Shown here piece after piece: positions 12,303-20,625 of a stretch of DNA of 49,003 bases; position 1 is the stretch's first letter, and the number at the start of each line of letters is the position of its first letter. The stretch comes from Clostridia bacterium (GTDB lineage: Bacteria; Bacillota; Clostridia; Christensenellales; Aristaeellaceae), in assembly GCA_017460395.1 (NCBI GenBank), contig JAFUBA010000181.1, forward strand, positions 1-49,003. The letters run 5' to 3'. The translations under genes and the position numbers were made by a program. The notes under the pieces are model-generated. The model searched no databases and was not told where the DNA came from. It saw only the letters and a list, made by a program, of their open reading frames with translations.

Positions 12303-13187
12303 ATGCATTTTGTGGACGCAAAAGGAATCCTCACAGGGCATCACGGCCATTACGGGATGAACATTTATCGGGGCTGTACACATGGGTGCATCTACTGTGA
12401 CAGCAGGAGCCGCTGCTACCAGTTCACACATCCCTTCGAGGACATAGAAGTCAAGCAGAACGCACCGGAGCTGCTGGAAAAGGCCCTGAAAGGAAAAAGG
12501 CAGAGGTGCATGATCGGAACCGGGGGGATGTCGGATCCGTATATGCACTGCGAGGAAGAACTCCATCTGACGAGAAAGTGCCTGGAGGTCATCCTGAAAT
12601 ATGGCTTCGGCGCTGCGATTCAGACCAAATCGGACCGGATTCTGCAGGATATCGATCTTCTCGATGAGATCAACCGCCGGGCGAAGTGTGTGGTGCAGAT
12701 GACGCTCACCACCTACGATGATGATCTGTGCCGCATCCTGGAGCCGAATGTGTGCAATACAAAGCGGCGGATCCAGGTGCTGGAGGAGATGCAGAAAAGG
12801 GGCATTCCGACAGTTGTATGGCTCACGCCGATCCTGCCATGGATCAACGATACTGAGGAGAACGTGGCATCCATTTTGCAGGAGTGCATTCGGGTCGGCG
12901 TCAGAGGAATCATCGATTTTGGCATGGGGCTGACACTCAGGGACGGCGACCGGGAATACTATTATGCGGCGCTTGACAGACATTTTCCGGGGTTGAAGGA
13001 GCGGTATATCAGGCGGTATGGAAACGCCTATGAACTCCCAAGCCCCAATGCGGAGCAGCTGACACGGCTCCTTCAGACGACCTGTTCAGACCACGGGATC
13101 CTGGCAGGTCCGGAAGAATGCTTCCGCTTTCTGGCAGAGCTGCCGGAAAAGTATGCCCAGGTGAGCATGTTTGACATCCCGGGGTGA
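12303..13187 (+). CDS. Radical SAM protein, spore-photoproduct-lyase-like family (COG1533)
   Basis: Seen: 294 residues. The radical SAM cluster motif C-x3-C-x2-C is at C25, C29 and C32 within YRGCTHGCIYCDS, followed by TGGMSDPY, which resembles the SAM-binding GGE-type strand. Start: ATG 12303 gives the family's usual beginning (MHFVDAKGIL); an alternative ATG at 12288 overlaps the GyrI-like gene by 14 bases. Both have weak ribosome-binding sites, consistent with coupling to the upstream gene. Known: COG1533 proteins are radical SAM enzymes distantly related to SplB, mostly without assigned substrate; true spore photoproduct lyase is not claimed here. Cytoplasmic. Confidence 0.88.
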   Translation: MHFVDAKGILTGHHGHYGMNIYRGCTHGCIYCDSRSRCYQFTHPFEDIEVKQNAPELLEKALKGKRQRCMIGTGGMSDPYMHCEEELHLTRKCLEVILKYGFGAAIQTKSDRILQDIDLLDEINRRAKCVVQMTLTTYDDDLCRILEPNVCNTKRRIQVLEEMQKRGIPTVVWLTPILPWINDTEENVASILQECIRVGVRGIIDFGMGLTLRDGDREYYYAALDRHFPGLKERYIRRYGNAYELPSPNAEQLTRLLQTTCSDHGILAGPEECFRFLAELPEKYAQVSMFDIPG

Positions 13188-13305
13188 TGGAAGGAAGCCG
13201 TATCAGGACATGCGGACCTCCTGAAGGTGGCCGCACATGCATCAGACGTTTCGTGCGGGCCGGATATGAAGAGCCTCCAGGGACGACAATTGCCATAGAA
13301 GAAAA

Positions 13306-13357
13306 CCGGACCGTAGACGGGTGCGAGAGTGCATCCGATCACGGACCGGCTTTTTTT
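13306..13357 (+). terminator. Terminator after the radical SAM gene
   Basis: Imperfect long hairpin: CCGG outer pairs (13306-13309/13346-13349), then CCGT/ACGG and CGGGTGC/GCATCCG, followed by seven Ts (13351-13357). The T-run is also the 5' part of the next -35. Confidence 0.8.
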
Positions 13358-13384
13358 GACATCGGGGCCCTTTGGGATTATGAT
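13356..13384 (+). promoter_or_regulatory. Promoter of the CXXC/Fe-S-TlpA pair
   Basis: -35 TTGACA (13356-13361), 17-bp spacer, -10 TATGAT (13379-13384); a near-consensus sigma-A promoter that starts inside the preceding terminator's T-tract. Confidence 0.85.
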
Positions 13385-13440
13385 CCAGGGCATGAAAGAT
13401 ACCTTGCAATTTCCTACATTTTAGAGACGGGAGGGAAAAC

Positions 13441-14166
13441 ATGCAGAGCATGCGAAAAGCACTCAGGTGGCTGATGGGCGCCCTGACGCTGGCCATCTGT
13501 CTTTCCCTTGCGTGGACGTGCGTGTCCATGTACGTCGGGCGCGGGTCTCAGAAGCCCTTTCAGATGGCGGAGGTGACCGAAAGGCTCCGGGCGATGCTGC
13601 CGCTGTTCCTTGTATGGGTCCTGCTGCTGTTTGTTTGCCTCATTGCTGGCGCGGGCGGGGAAACGGACCGGCGCGGGCAGATCGGTGCCCCGGATATGTA
13701 CCTCATGCAGAGAAAGCAGTCCGCACTCGCCCTTCCGGAGAGTGCGCAGGCGGAGGAGGGGAGGCGGCGAAGAAGCACGCGCATCACGCAGCTTCTCCTG
13801 GCGATCCTTTTTCTTCCATTCCTTCTCTGGATGATGGGGGATGAGGCCCTGTCCCTTGATTTCGAGAGGACGATGGGGCGCCTCATGCTGTACCTCTCGC
13901 CCGTGGCCATGCTCGCGCTGATGGTGCTCATGGTCCATGAGAGAAAGAGGCAGGAAAGCATCAGGAAGGAATGTGAAATCCTGAGGTCAGGTTCCAAAAA
14001 GGGCACCAGGCAGCAGGCGGCGCGGACGGACCATACTTCAGTCATACGCCTGATTCTGGCCCTTCTGGGCATTCTGTTCACCGTGCTGGGTGTGATGAAC
14101 GGAGGCATGCGCGACGTCATGGTGAAGGCAATTCAGATCTGTACGGAGTGTATCGGCCTTGGATAA
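13441..14166 (+). CDS. CD1871A-type CXXC membrane protein with long N-terminal extension
   Basis: Seen: 241 residues with about four hydrophobic helices (near 9-33, 51-71, 116-132 and 148-163) plus a fifth at about 203-220. The extreme C-terminus reads KAIQICTECIGLG, with the cysteine pair at C234 and C237. Small Clostridia proteins of the CD1871A family (about 50 residues) end the same way. Here that module is the tail of a much larger protein whose first 195 residues I do not recognise. GGGAGGGAAAAC precedes the ATG. It overlaps the Fe-S/TlpA gene by 8 bases. Inference: the CTEC pair exchanges electrons with the Fe-S/TlpA partner. Confidence 0.75.
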   Translation: MQSMRKALRWLMGALTLAICLSLAWTCVSMYVGRGSQKPFQMAEVTERLRAMLPLFLVWVLLLFVCLIAGAGGETDRRGQIGAPDMYLMQRKQSALALPESAQAEEGRRRRSTRITQLLLAILFLPFLLWMMGDEALSLDFERTMGRLMLYLSPVAMLALMVLMVHERKRQESIRKECEILRSGSKKGTRQQAARTDHTSVIRLILALLGILFTVLGVMNGGMRDVMVKAIQICTECIGLG

Positions 14167-15631
14167 ACAGAAGACGATGACTGCGCGCCTGCGGGATCAC
14201 CTACCCACCCGGCGAAGAGTGATCCAGCTGTACTGCGCGCTCCTCTATAACGCAAACCTGAAGGGGTTTATCCGGGGAGATATCTATACAGGCCCCCTGA
14301 AAAATCTGTGCGTGCCCGGCCTCAACTGCTATTCCTGCCCTGGCGCGATCGCGGCCTGTCCCCTGGGCGCCCTGCAGAACGCGCTGGCTTCCTCCGGAAA
14401 CAGGACCCCGGTCTATGTGCTCGGCATCCTGATGCTCTTCGGGCTCATGCTCGGCCGGACCGTCTGCGGCTTTCTCTGCCCGGCGGGCCTTCTCCAGGAG
14501 CTTTTGTACAAGATCCCGACGCCCAAGGTACGAAAGGGTGTCGTGACCCGGGCGCTGAGCTATCTCAAGTACGTGATCCTCTTCGTCTTTGTCGTCATTC
14601 TGCCGGTCGGGTATGCATTCAGACAGGTGCCACTCCCGGCATTCTGCAAATACATCTGCCCCGTGGGCACGCTGGAGGGGGCCATCGGGCTCCTGTCGAA
14701 TCCGGTGAATGCCGACAAGTACGGCATGCTGGGGCTCCTGTTTACCCGCAAGTATGTGATTCTCATGGCTGTGGCAGCCCTGTGCGTCTTCGTGTACCGG
14801 GCCTTCTGCCGCTTCCTTTGCCCCCTTGGGGCCATCTATGGGCTGTTTTCCAAGGTGGCACTGCTCGGCGTGAAGGTAGAGATGCCAAAATGCATCGGCT
14901 GCGGGAAATGCACCTCGGTATGCAAGATGGACATCCGCCACGTGGGCGATCATGAATGCATTCACTGCGGCGAATGTATTGCCGCCTGCCCCGCCGGCGC
15001 GATCTCCCTGAAGTGCGGGAAGATCACATTGATGGACAAGACACAGGCCGTCCCGAAAAGCAAAACACACAGTACTGCCCGGATCATTGCTGCTGTTGCT
15101 GCAGTCCTTGCGCTCGTATCTGTCCTGTGGCTTGTGAACACAGACAGAGCGGAGGATGCGCCGCTGCCAGAGGCAGCAGTGGAGGAAACGTTACCCGTAG
15201 GCTTTGAGGAAGGCATGCGTGCCCCCGACTTTTCCGTGCCCGTCTACGGGCAGGAGGAAGCCTTCACCCTCAGTGAGCACCTTGGACAGGTGGTGGTCGT
15301 CAATTTCTGGGCGACCTGGTGCGGGCCGTGCGTCGTGGAAATCCCGTATTTCGATGAGGTATATCGAAATTATGGCGGGGAGATTGCCGTGGTGGCGGTG
15401 CACTCGGACCTGGTGACAGACGATGTGGAAGCATACCTTTCAGGGTACGACTACGCGATGCCATTTGCCCTGGATGCGGACGGCTCGGTGATCGCCTCCT
15501 TCGGCGGATCTGCCATGCTGCCGCAGACGGCGGTGATCGGGAAGGACGGCACCATCATCTACAATGCCGTCGGATCGATGACCAGGGAGACACTTAGGCA
15601 GCTCCTGAAAAAGGCAGGGGCAGACGTATAG
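14159..15631 (+). CDS. NapH-like 4Fe-4S membrane protein fused to a TlpA-type thioredoxin domain
   Basis: Seen: 490 residues. The membrane part (residues 1-240) carries repeated C-x3-C-P motifs (CGFLCPAG, CKYICPVG, CRFLCPLG) as in NapH/NosR. Two ferredoxin clusters follow (CIGCGKC from C245, CIHCGEC from C267), then a further helix (about 307-326), then an extracytoplasmic TlpA/AhpC-like domain with WATWCGPC (C388, C391) and the cis-Pro loop LPQTAV. Start: TTG 14159, GGAG 11 bases upstream; ATG 14177 is an alternative. Stop is TAG. Inference: electrons from cytosolic ferredoxin pass through Fe-S clusters to the CGPC pair outside, giving reducing power for secreted thiols without DsbD/CcdA. 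The fusion makes the membrane route explicit. Unusual and worth testing. Confidence 0.9.
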   Translation: MDKQKTMTARLRDHLPTRRRVIQLYCALLYNANLKGFIRGDIYTGPLKNLCVPGLNCYSCPGAIAACPLGALQNALASSGNRTPVYVLGILMLFGLMLGRTVCGFLCPAGLLQELLYKIPTPKVRKGVVTRALSYLKYVILFVFVVILPVGYAFRQVPLPAFCKYICPVGTLEGAIGLLSNPVNADKYGMLGLLFTRKYVILMAVAALCVFVYRAFCRFLCPLGAIYGLFSKVALLGVKVEMPKCIGCGKCTSVCKMDIRHVGDHECIHCGECIAACPAGAISLKCGKITLMDKTQAVPKSKTHSTARIIAAVAAVLALVSVLWLVNTDRAEDAPLPEAAVEETLPVGFEEGMRAPDFSVPVYGQEEAFTLSEHLGQVVVVNFWATWCGPCVVEIPYFDEVYRNYGGEIAVVAVHSDLVTDDVEAYLSGYDYAMPFALDADGSVIASFGGSAMLPQTAVIGKDGTIIYNAVGSMTRETLRQLLKKAGADV

Positions 15632-15632
15632 A

Positions 15633-16727
15633 TCATGCCTGGCCCGCTGCGTCCTTTTTCAGTATGTAGGTATCAGGCCCCACCTGTACATACCTGTCGC
15701 GGTTTTTCTCCCACCAGAGTTTTTTGGACCGCTTGGCGATGGAACGCTTCTTTTCGCGCAATTGTTTCAGGTACAAGGCGCGGGTGGGGAAGTCCTCTGT
15801 GCTCGCCCGGATACCTCGGTGGATGCCGTCCAGCTGGTACCAGATCCGGGTGCAGTCCTCCTCCGTCTTTGCGGCTTTCACGCCTGTCATATGGCGGATA
15901 CTTTCACGAAACTCTTCCGGCGATTTTTCCATGAATTCTGCTGCTTTCCGGGACCAGCTCCTGGAAAGCATTTCGTTTTCCAGAAAGGCACAAAATGCCT
16001 CCCAGCCCCTGTCGTCGATGTCGTCCATGGGTGTAGGATGACGTGACGGTGCATGCAGAAAATCGTTCACACGCGCTTTGATATCGGCGAGATGCCCGTC
16101 CGTGAAAAGATGCACGTTGTTCCGGATGAAGCTCTGGCAGGCGGATGGCATATAGGTGTGGCGACCAAGGGAATATTCGACGGTCGCCATGCACAGGAGA
16201 AACAGGTCGGGAGCAAATTCAGCGTCGAAGGGAAGGGTATCGCTGGCCAGGCGGATCTGTTCCTCCCCCTGATCCAGGTGATGATCCTCCACCCACGCTG
16301 CAAAGGCGCCTGCTGATTCAAAAAGCTGGTGTTCTCGTCGATGCCAGGGGTCCACGATCTCCCCGTCCCGGGCAAGCTCATATATGATGCTCTTCCGGCG
16401 GGTGATGTCCGTGACACCGGCCAGATCCATGGAGAGCCTGCGCCGGACAAGCTCCTGAAAGACCAGAAAGAAGAGGTCTTTCTGGCTGTCCGGGATGAGA
16501 TGATCGTGCCCCGCTGGCTGGAGAGGATTTGCCAGATCGCGGATGGAGCAGATCAGTGTTCTTGCGCTGAAATACTGCCCATAGCGGCCAAGGATCCGCA
16601 AGGCGAGCTCCAGAAGCCCGGGATCCTCATCCCAGAAATAGCGGCGGGTGAGGCAGTTAAAGCTGAGGCCAAGGTCCTCTGCGCCCTGAATGATGGCAGC
16701 AGGGGAGCGGTTTGCGCACTTGTTCAT
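15633..16727 (-). CDS. Hypothetical protein, unknown family
   Basis: Not recognised. Seen: 364 residues from ATG 16727, chosen because GAGGGAGGAAACC sits just upstream; the frame is open 16 codons further. Soluble, no signal peptide or membrane helix, rich in Arg, Glu and Trp. The middle holds EYSLGRHTYMP, reminiscent of short motifs in phage-type hypothetical proteins; the C-terminus is strongly basic (KKRSIAKRSKKLWWEKNR) and could contact nucleic acid. A duplicated-looking acidic helix region lies near residues 240-290. It is convergent with the Fe-S/TlpA gene with a single base between the two stops, so no terminator separates them. Function unknown. Confidence 0.75.
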   Translation of the reverse strand: MNKCANRSPAAIIQGAEDLGLSFNCLTRRYFWDEDPGLLELALRILGRYGQYFSARTLICSIRDLANPLQPAGHDHLIPDSQKDLFFLVFQELVRRRLSMDLAGVTDITRRKSIIYELARDGEIVDPWHRREHQLFESAGAFAAWVEDHHLDQGEEQIRLASDTLPFDAEFAPDLFLLCMATVEYSLGRHTYMPSACQSFIRNNVHLFTDGHLADIKARVNDFLHAPSRHPTPMDDIDDRGWEAFCAFLENEMLSRSWSRKAAEFMEKSPEEFRESIRHMTGVKAAKTEEDCTRIWYQLDGIHRGIRASTEDFPTRALYLKQLREKKRSIAKRSKKLWWEKNRDRYVQVGPDTYILKKDAAGQA

Positions 16728-16827
16728 GACGGTTTCCTCCCTCTCAGGATGCTTTATGCGGGAACATCTTACCACGAAGATTCGTTGGTGTCTGTGAACC
16801 GGCGGTTCAAAAATTGGGCTTTGCCAG

Positions 16828-16858
16828 CCGGATGAAACGCAAAAATGCTGTCATCCGG
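16828..16858. repeat. Inverted repeat upstream of the transporter operon
   Basis: CCGGATGA (16828-16835) and TCATCCGG (16851-16858), 15-bp spacer, no T-run. It lies 32 bp before the -35 of the transporter promoter, so it could be an operator for an unseen regulator. The rest of the 320-bp gap (16728-17047) holds the promoter and a roughly 125-nt leader with a run of six Ts, and no gene. Confidence 0.5.
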
Positions 16859-16889
16859 GAAGAAACAGGACAGAGATGACAAAAATCAC

Positions 16890-16918
16890 TTGACTTTTCA
16901 TGAATGGCCCGCTATGCT
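16890..16918 (+). promoter_or_regulatory. Promoter of the sugar transporter/glycosidase operon
   Basis: -35 TTGACT (16890-16895), 17-bp spacer, -10 TATGCT (16913-16918). Predicted leader of about 125 nt before the first permease. Confidence 0.75.
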
Positions 16919-17047
16919 TGATGGTAGCAGAGTGAACGACAGAAACTGACAGCAGGAACAACAGGGACTCCCAGACAGGAGCCTCGGGTTCTGGTGTGGT
17001 TTTTTGCGTGTTCGAGTGAACAAAACCATGTGCAAGGGGTGGACAGC

Positions 17048-18004
17048 TTGGCAAAGTCGAAGAAAGCGTCCTCTGTAGTCACCTACAGAAGACCAAGCCT
17101 GGGAAAGGTGCTCTGGCAGAATAAGACGCTGATCCTCATGTGTCTGCCGGCCATCGTGTTCTTTTTCGTGTTCTCCTATATGCCCATGCCGGGGGCGTAC
17201 ATCGCCTTCACCAACTTCCAGTACAACAAGGGCATCTTTGACAGCCCCTTTGTCGGGCTGAGGAACTTCCAGTTCCTGTTCCAGTCGGGCCAGCTGACGC
17301 TGCTTCTGCGCAACACCGTGCTCTACAACCTGGCGTTCATCATTCTGGGCAATGTGCTGCAATTGTTTTTCGCCATCATGCTCAATGAGGTGCAGGCAAA
17401 GACATACAAGAAGGTCAGCCAGTCCGTGATGTTCCTGCCATACTTTATCTCGGACGTGCTTGTGGCCCTTCTGGTCTACAACCTTCTCAACTATGATTAC
17501 GGCTTTATCTCCCATCTGGTGAGATCCCTGGGCGGCGAGATGCCGAAGGTCTATCAGAACGCGAATGCATGGCCGTTCATCATTGTGCTGGTGAACCTGT
17601 GGAAGTCCACGGGATATGGCACCGTGGTGTACTTTGCGGCCATTACCGGCATGGATTCCTCCATGATGGAGGCCGCCCAGATCGACGGCGCCAATGCCTG
17701 GCAGAGGATCCGGTACATCACCCTGCCGACCCTCAAGCCCACGGTCATCATTCTGTTCCTGTTTGCCATCGGCGGCATTCTCAAGGGCAATTTTGGTCTG
17801 TTCTACAACCTGGTGGGCAACAACTCCATGCTCTTCAAGACGACCGACATCATTGAGACTTACGTGTATCGCTCCATGATGAACTCCTTCAACTTCTCCC
17901 AGTCCTCCGCTGTGGGCCTGTTCCAGAGCGTGGTCGGTTTCTTCATCGTGCTGGGTGCCAACGCCTTTGTGAAGCACCTGGATCCGGACTATGCCCTGTT
18001 CTGA
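17048..18004 (+). CDS. Carbohydrate ABC transporter permease (LplB-like)
   Basis: Seen: 318 residues from TTG 17048 (AAGGGGTGG upstream); six membrane helices. The permease EAA loop is intact: EAAQIDGANAWQRIRYITLP. Features of the LplB/CUT1 group are visible (FFFVFSYMPMPGAYIAF, LVGLRNF-like segment). Role: one half of the membrane channel importing oligosaccharides, paired with the next gene. No ATPase is encoded nearby, so a shared MsmK-type ATPase elsewhere is expected (inference). First gene of the operon with second permease, solute-binding protein, GH2 and GH42. Confidence 0.93.
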   Translation: MAKSKKASSVVTYRRPSLGKVLWQNKTLILMCLPAIVFFFVFSYMPMPGAYIAFTNFQYNKGIFDSPFVGLRNFQFLFQSGQLTLLLRNTVLYNLAFIILGNVLQLFFAIMLNEVQAKTYKKVSQSVMFLPYFISDVLVALLVYNLLNYDYGFISHLVRSLGGEMPKVYQNANAWPFIIVLVNLWKSTGYGTVVYFAAITGMDSSMMEAAQIDGANAWQRIRYITLPTLKPTVIILFLFAIGGILKGNFGLFYNLVGNNSMLFKTTDIIETYVYRSMMNSFNFSQSSAVGLFQSVVGFFIVLGANAFVKHLDPDYALF

Positions 18005-18070
18005 TTGAGATACATCAGAGCGCGCGAAGAAACTGGACGGAATCAAGGAAACAGAAAGGAAGTGCCATCA

Positions 18071-18991
18071 ATGAGCCAGTCTCAGCATGTGATGCATACC
18101 ACCAAAATCAGAAAGGACCCCACGCAGATCACCATGAACGTGATCACCTATGTCCTGGTGACCATTTTCTGCATCTGCTGTATCCTGCCGTTCTGGATGA
18201 TTATCGCCTCCTCCTTCTCCACGGAGGAAGCGATCCGAAGGTCGGGCTTCACCCTCTGGCCGACGGATGTGTCCACCTATTCATACTATCTTCTCTTCCG
18301 CTCGCCGGATCAGATGATCGGTGCCTACATCGTCACCATCTCCCTGGCCGCCATCGGCACGGCCATCGGTCTGTTCATCATCTCCATGACGGGATATGCC
18401 CTGCAGCGGCGGGATTTCCCCTTCCGCAACGGGATCATGTTCTACATCTACTTTACCTCCCTGTTCTCCGCAGGTCTGGTTCCCTTCTATCTCCTGATGG
18501 TGCAGACCCTGAACCTGAGAGATAACTACCTGGCCATTCTGCTGCCGCTCCTCATGAGCCCCTGGCTGATTGTGCTGATGAAGAACTTCGTCAAGGCAAT
18601 CCCCCATGAGATCACGGAGTCCGGCAAGATTGATGGCGCGGGCGATTTCAAGATCTTCTACGCGCTGATCCTGCCCTCCCTGAAGCCGGCCCTGGCCACC
18701 ATCGGTCTGTTCCTGGCCCTCAGCTACTGGAACGAATGGTATTATTCCTCTCTCTTCCTCACCACCAAGGTCGAGTACCGCCCCCTGCAGTTCCATCTCT
18801 ACAACGTCATCAACAAGGTGGCCAGCCTGAAAAACTCCGTGGCCGGCTCCAACGTGGTGATCACGGACCTGCCGGGCGAGACGCTGAAGATGGCCACCGC
18901 CGTGGTGGCCACAGGCCCCATCATTCTGCTGTACCCCTTCGTGCAGAAGTACTTCGTGGCCGGCCTGACCGTGGGTGCAGTGAAGGGCTAA
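18071..18991 (+). CDS. Carbohydrate ABC transporter permease (YtcP/LplC-like)
   Basis: Seen: 306 residues from ATG 18071 (AGGAAGTG upstream; the frame is open further but without a good start). Six helices and the EAA loop (ESGKIDGAGDFKIFYALILP). The segment LPFWMIIASSFS and the C-terminal end YPFVQKYFVAGLTVGAVKG are typical of the YtcP/AraQ group. Second half of the transport channel, with a 66-bp gap after the first permease. Confidence 0.94.
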   Translation: MSQSQHVMHTTKIRKDPTQITMNVITYVLVTIFCICCILPFWMIIASSFSTEEAIRRSGFTLWPTDVSTYSYYLLFRSPDQMIGAYIVTISLAAIGTAIGLFIISMTGYALQRRDFPFRNGIMFYIYFTSLFSAGLVPFYLLMVQTLNLRDNYLAILLPLLMSPWLIVLMKNFVKAIPHEITESGKIDGAGDFKIFYALILPSLKPALATIGLFLALSYWNEWYYSSLFLTTKVEYRPLQFHLYNVINKVASLKNSVAGSNVVITDLPGETLKMATAVVATGPIILLYPFVQKYFVAGLTVGAVKG

Positions 18992-19003
18992 ATAGCGGTT
19001 CTT

Positions 19004-19020
19004 GGCAGCGGAAAGCTGCT
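19004..19020 (+). other. Small hairpin before the solute-binding protein gene
   Basis: GGCAGC (19004-19009) and GCTGCT (19015-19020) form a 6-bp stem with a 5-nt loop. Intercistronic hairpins in this position often protect the mRNA of the more abundant binding protein; that role here is inference. Confidence 0.4.
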
Positions 19021-19050
19021 GGAATATATATTTTAAGGAGGTTTCTATCC

Positions 19051-20583
19051 ATGAGAAAAATGGCTGCTCTGCTCATCGCTCTGATGGTGCTTGTGATGGC
19101 ACTGCCCATGACCGGCATCGCCGAGGGCGCGATTGACACGTCCGAGCATGTGAAGATCGTCTACCTCGTGACCGGCGACAAGCCCACCAACCGCACCGAC
19201 GAAGTGCTGGCCAAGATCAACGAGCTGCTGACCGAAAAGATCAATGCTGAGCTCGAGTTCCGCTGGATCGAGTGGACCGACTGGCAGACCCAGTACAACC
19301 TGGCTCTGGCGACCCAGTCCGGCGACATCGACCTGATCGGCACCGCCACCGACTGGCTGGATGCATGGCCCAACTCCCAGAAGGGCGCTTTCCTGCCCCT
19401 GTCTGAGGACATGCTGAAGACCTATGCTCCCAAGACCTGGGAGAGCGTGTCTGAGGCTCACTGGGAACTGTGCAAGTACAACGGCGAGATCTATCTCATG
19501 CCCGAGGACAATTATGCGCAGTGGACCAACCATGGTTTCATGTACCGCGGCGACTGGGCCCGTGAAGCTGGCCTGGAAAACGGCGTACATTCCTGGGCTG
19601 ACCTGGGTGTGTACTTCCAGTACATCAAGGACAACAAAGACGGCGTCATCCCGTGGGATGCCAACGGCAACGGTTCCTCCTACAGCCCCCAGATGGCTGG
19701 CGGCTGGCAGGCAAGCCACACCGGCAACATCGCCATCGAAGGCTTCCCGGTAAGCATCTTCTACGGCAACTCCAAGGATGATCCCTACACCCTGAGCCGC
19801 TACTATCTTGAAGGCGACGAGCTGATCAACTTCGCCAAGGAGATGAAGAAGTGGGCAGACGCCGGCTTCTGGCGTGCTGACGTGCTCAACTACACCGGCG
19901 ACGTGGCTGCTGAGATGGAAGAGGGCCAGACCGGCGCTCATCAGCATCACACCCAGACCTGGACCGGCGAGCGCACCACCATGGAGCGCAAGCAGCCCGG
20001 CAGCGACCTCGGTTTCTTCTGGTTTGGCGAGGAAGCAAACAATCTGATCGCCCTGAACATCACCCATGGCGCCATGGCCGTGGCAGCTCAGTCCAAGCAC
20101 CCCGAGCGCGCCCTGATGGTCTATGATCTCATGCGCAACGATCCCGAAATCTATCACCTCATGCAGTATGGTTTCGAGGGCGAAATGTACACCGTGGATG
20201 AGAACGGCCTGTTCTCCCGTCCCGAAGGTTTCGAGGATGGCACCGACGGCGTCTCCTTCAACTTCTGGTGGGGCCGCAACGATGGTCTGGAGTATCGTAA
20301 CGCTGAACTGGACTGGGATGCTATCCAGAAGCTGTACGAAACCTATGACAGCGTGAAGATCGACTATCCCTATGGCCAGTACATCTATGACAACTCCATG
20401 GTGGGTGTGTTCATGGACAACCTGTCCAACGTGTACAACACCTATATGCCCCGCATCGTCTTCGGTATGAACGACGATCCCGAGGCCATCGTGGCTGAGT
20501 TCCGTCAGGCCCTGCAGGATGCCGGCATTGAAACCGTCATGGCAGAGGTGCAGAGCCAGATGGACGCTGTGTACAAGAAGTAA
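19051..20583 (+). CDS. Extracellular solute-binding protein of the sugar ABC transporter
   Basis: Seen: 510 residues from ATG 19051 with a perfect AAGGAGG upstream; a typical LplA-type size. The start lies well inside a longer open frame that overlaps the permease gene and is not the true start. N-terminal signal peptide (residues 1-25), ending GIAEG, without the lipobox cysteine that anchors most binding proteins of Gram-positive bacteria. Periplasmic-binding-protein pattern (WTDWQTQYNLALATQSGDIDL, then aromatic-rich segments), and a C-terminal part similar to DUF3502. Codon use is very biased, suggesting high expression. Ligand probably a short galactose- or xylose-containing glycan, inferred from the neighbouring GH2 and GH42. 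Confidence 0.92.
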   Translation: MRKMAALLIALMVLVMALPMTGIAEGAIDTSEHVKIVYLVTGDKPTNRTDEVLAKINELLTEKINAELEFRWIEWTDWQTQYNLALATQSGDIDLIGTATDWLDAWPNSQKGAFLPLSEDMLKTYAPKTWESVSEAHWELCKYNGEIYLMPEDNYAQWTNHGFMYRGDWAREAGLENGVHSWADLGVYFQYIKDNKDGVIPWDANGNGSSYSPQMAGGWQASHTGNIAIEGFPVSIFYGNSKDDPYTLSRYYLEGDELINFAKEMKKWADAGFWRADVLNYTGDVAAEMEEGQTGAHQHHTQTWTGERTTMERKQPGSDLGFFWFGEEANNLIALNITHGAMAVAAQSKHPERALMVYDLMRNDPEIYHLMQYGFEGEMYTVDENGLFSRPEGFEDGTDGVSFNFWWGRNDGLEYRNAELDWDAIQKLYETYDSVKIDYPYGQYIYDNSMVGVFMDNLSNVYNTYMPRIVFGMNDDPEAIVAEFRQALQDAGIETVMAEVQSQMDAVYKK

Positions 20584-20625
20584 TTTTCGGGGTGGAGGTG
20601 ACGCAATTCATCTCCCTTCTGAAGC

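Noticed and set aside
12303-13187. True spore photoproduct lyase
   Set aside because: The radical SAM motif C-x3-C-x2-C in YRGCTHGCIYC fits the broader COG1533 group and the rest lacks clear SplB features.
13184-13474. 96-codon plus-strand open frame after the radical SAM gene
   Set aside because: It runs through a terminator and a promoter, overlaps the next gene and has no ribosome-binding site or family resemblance.
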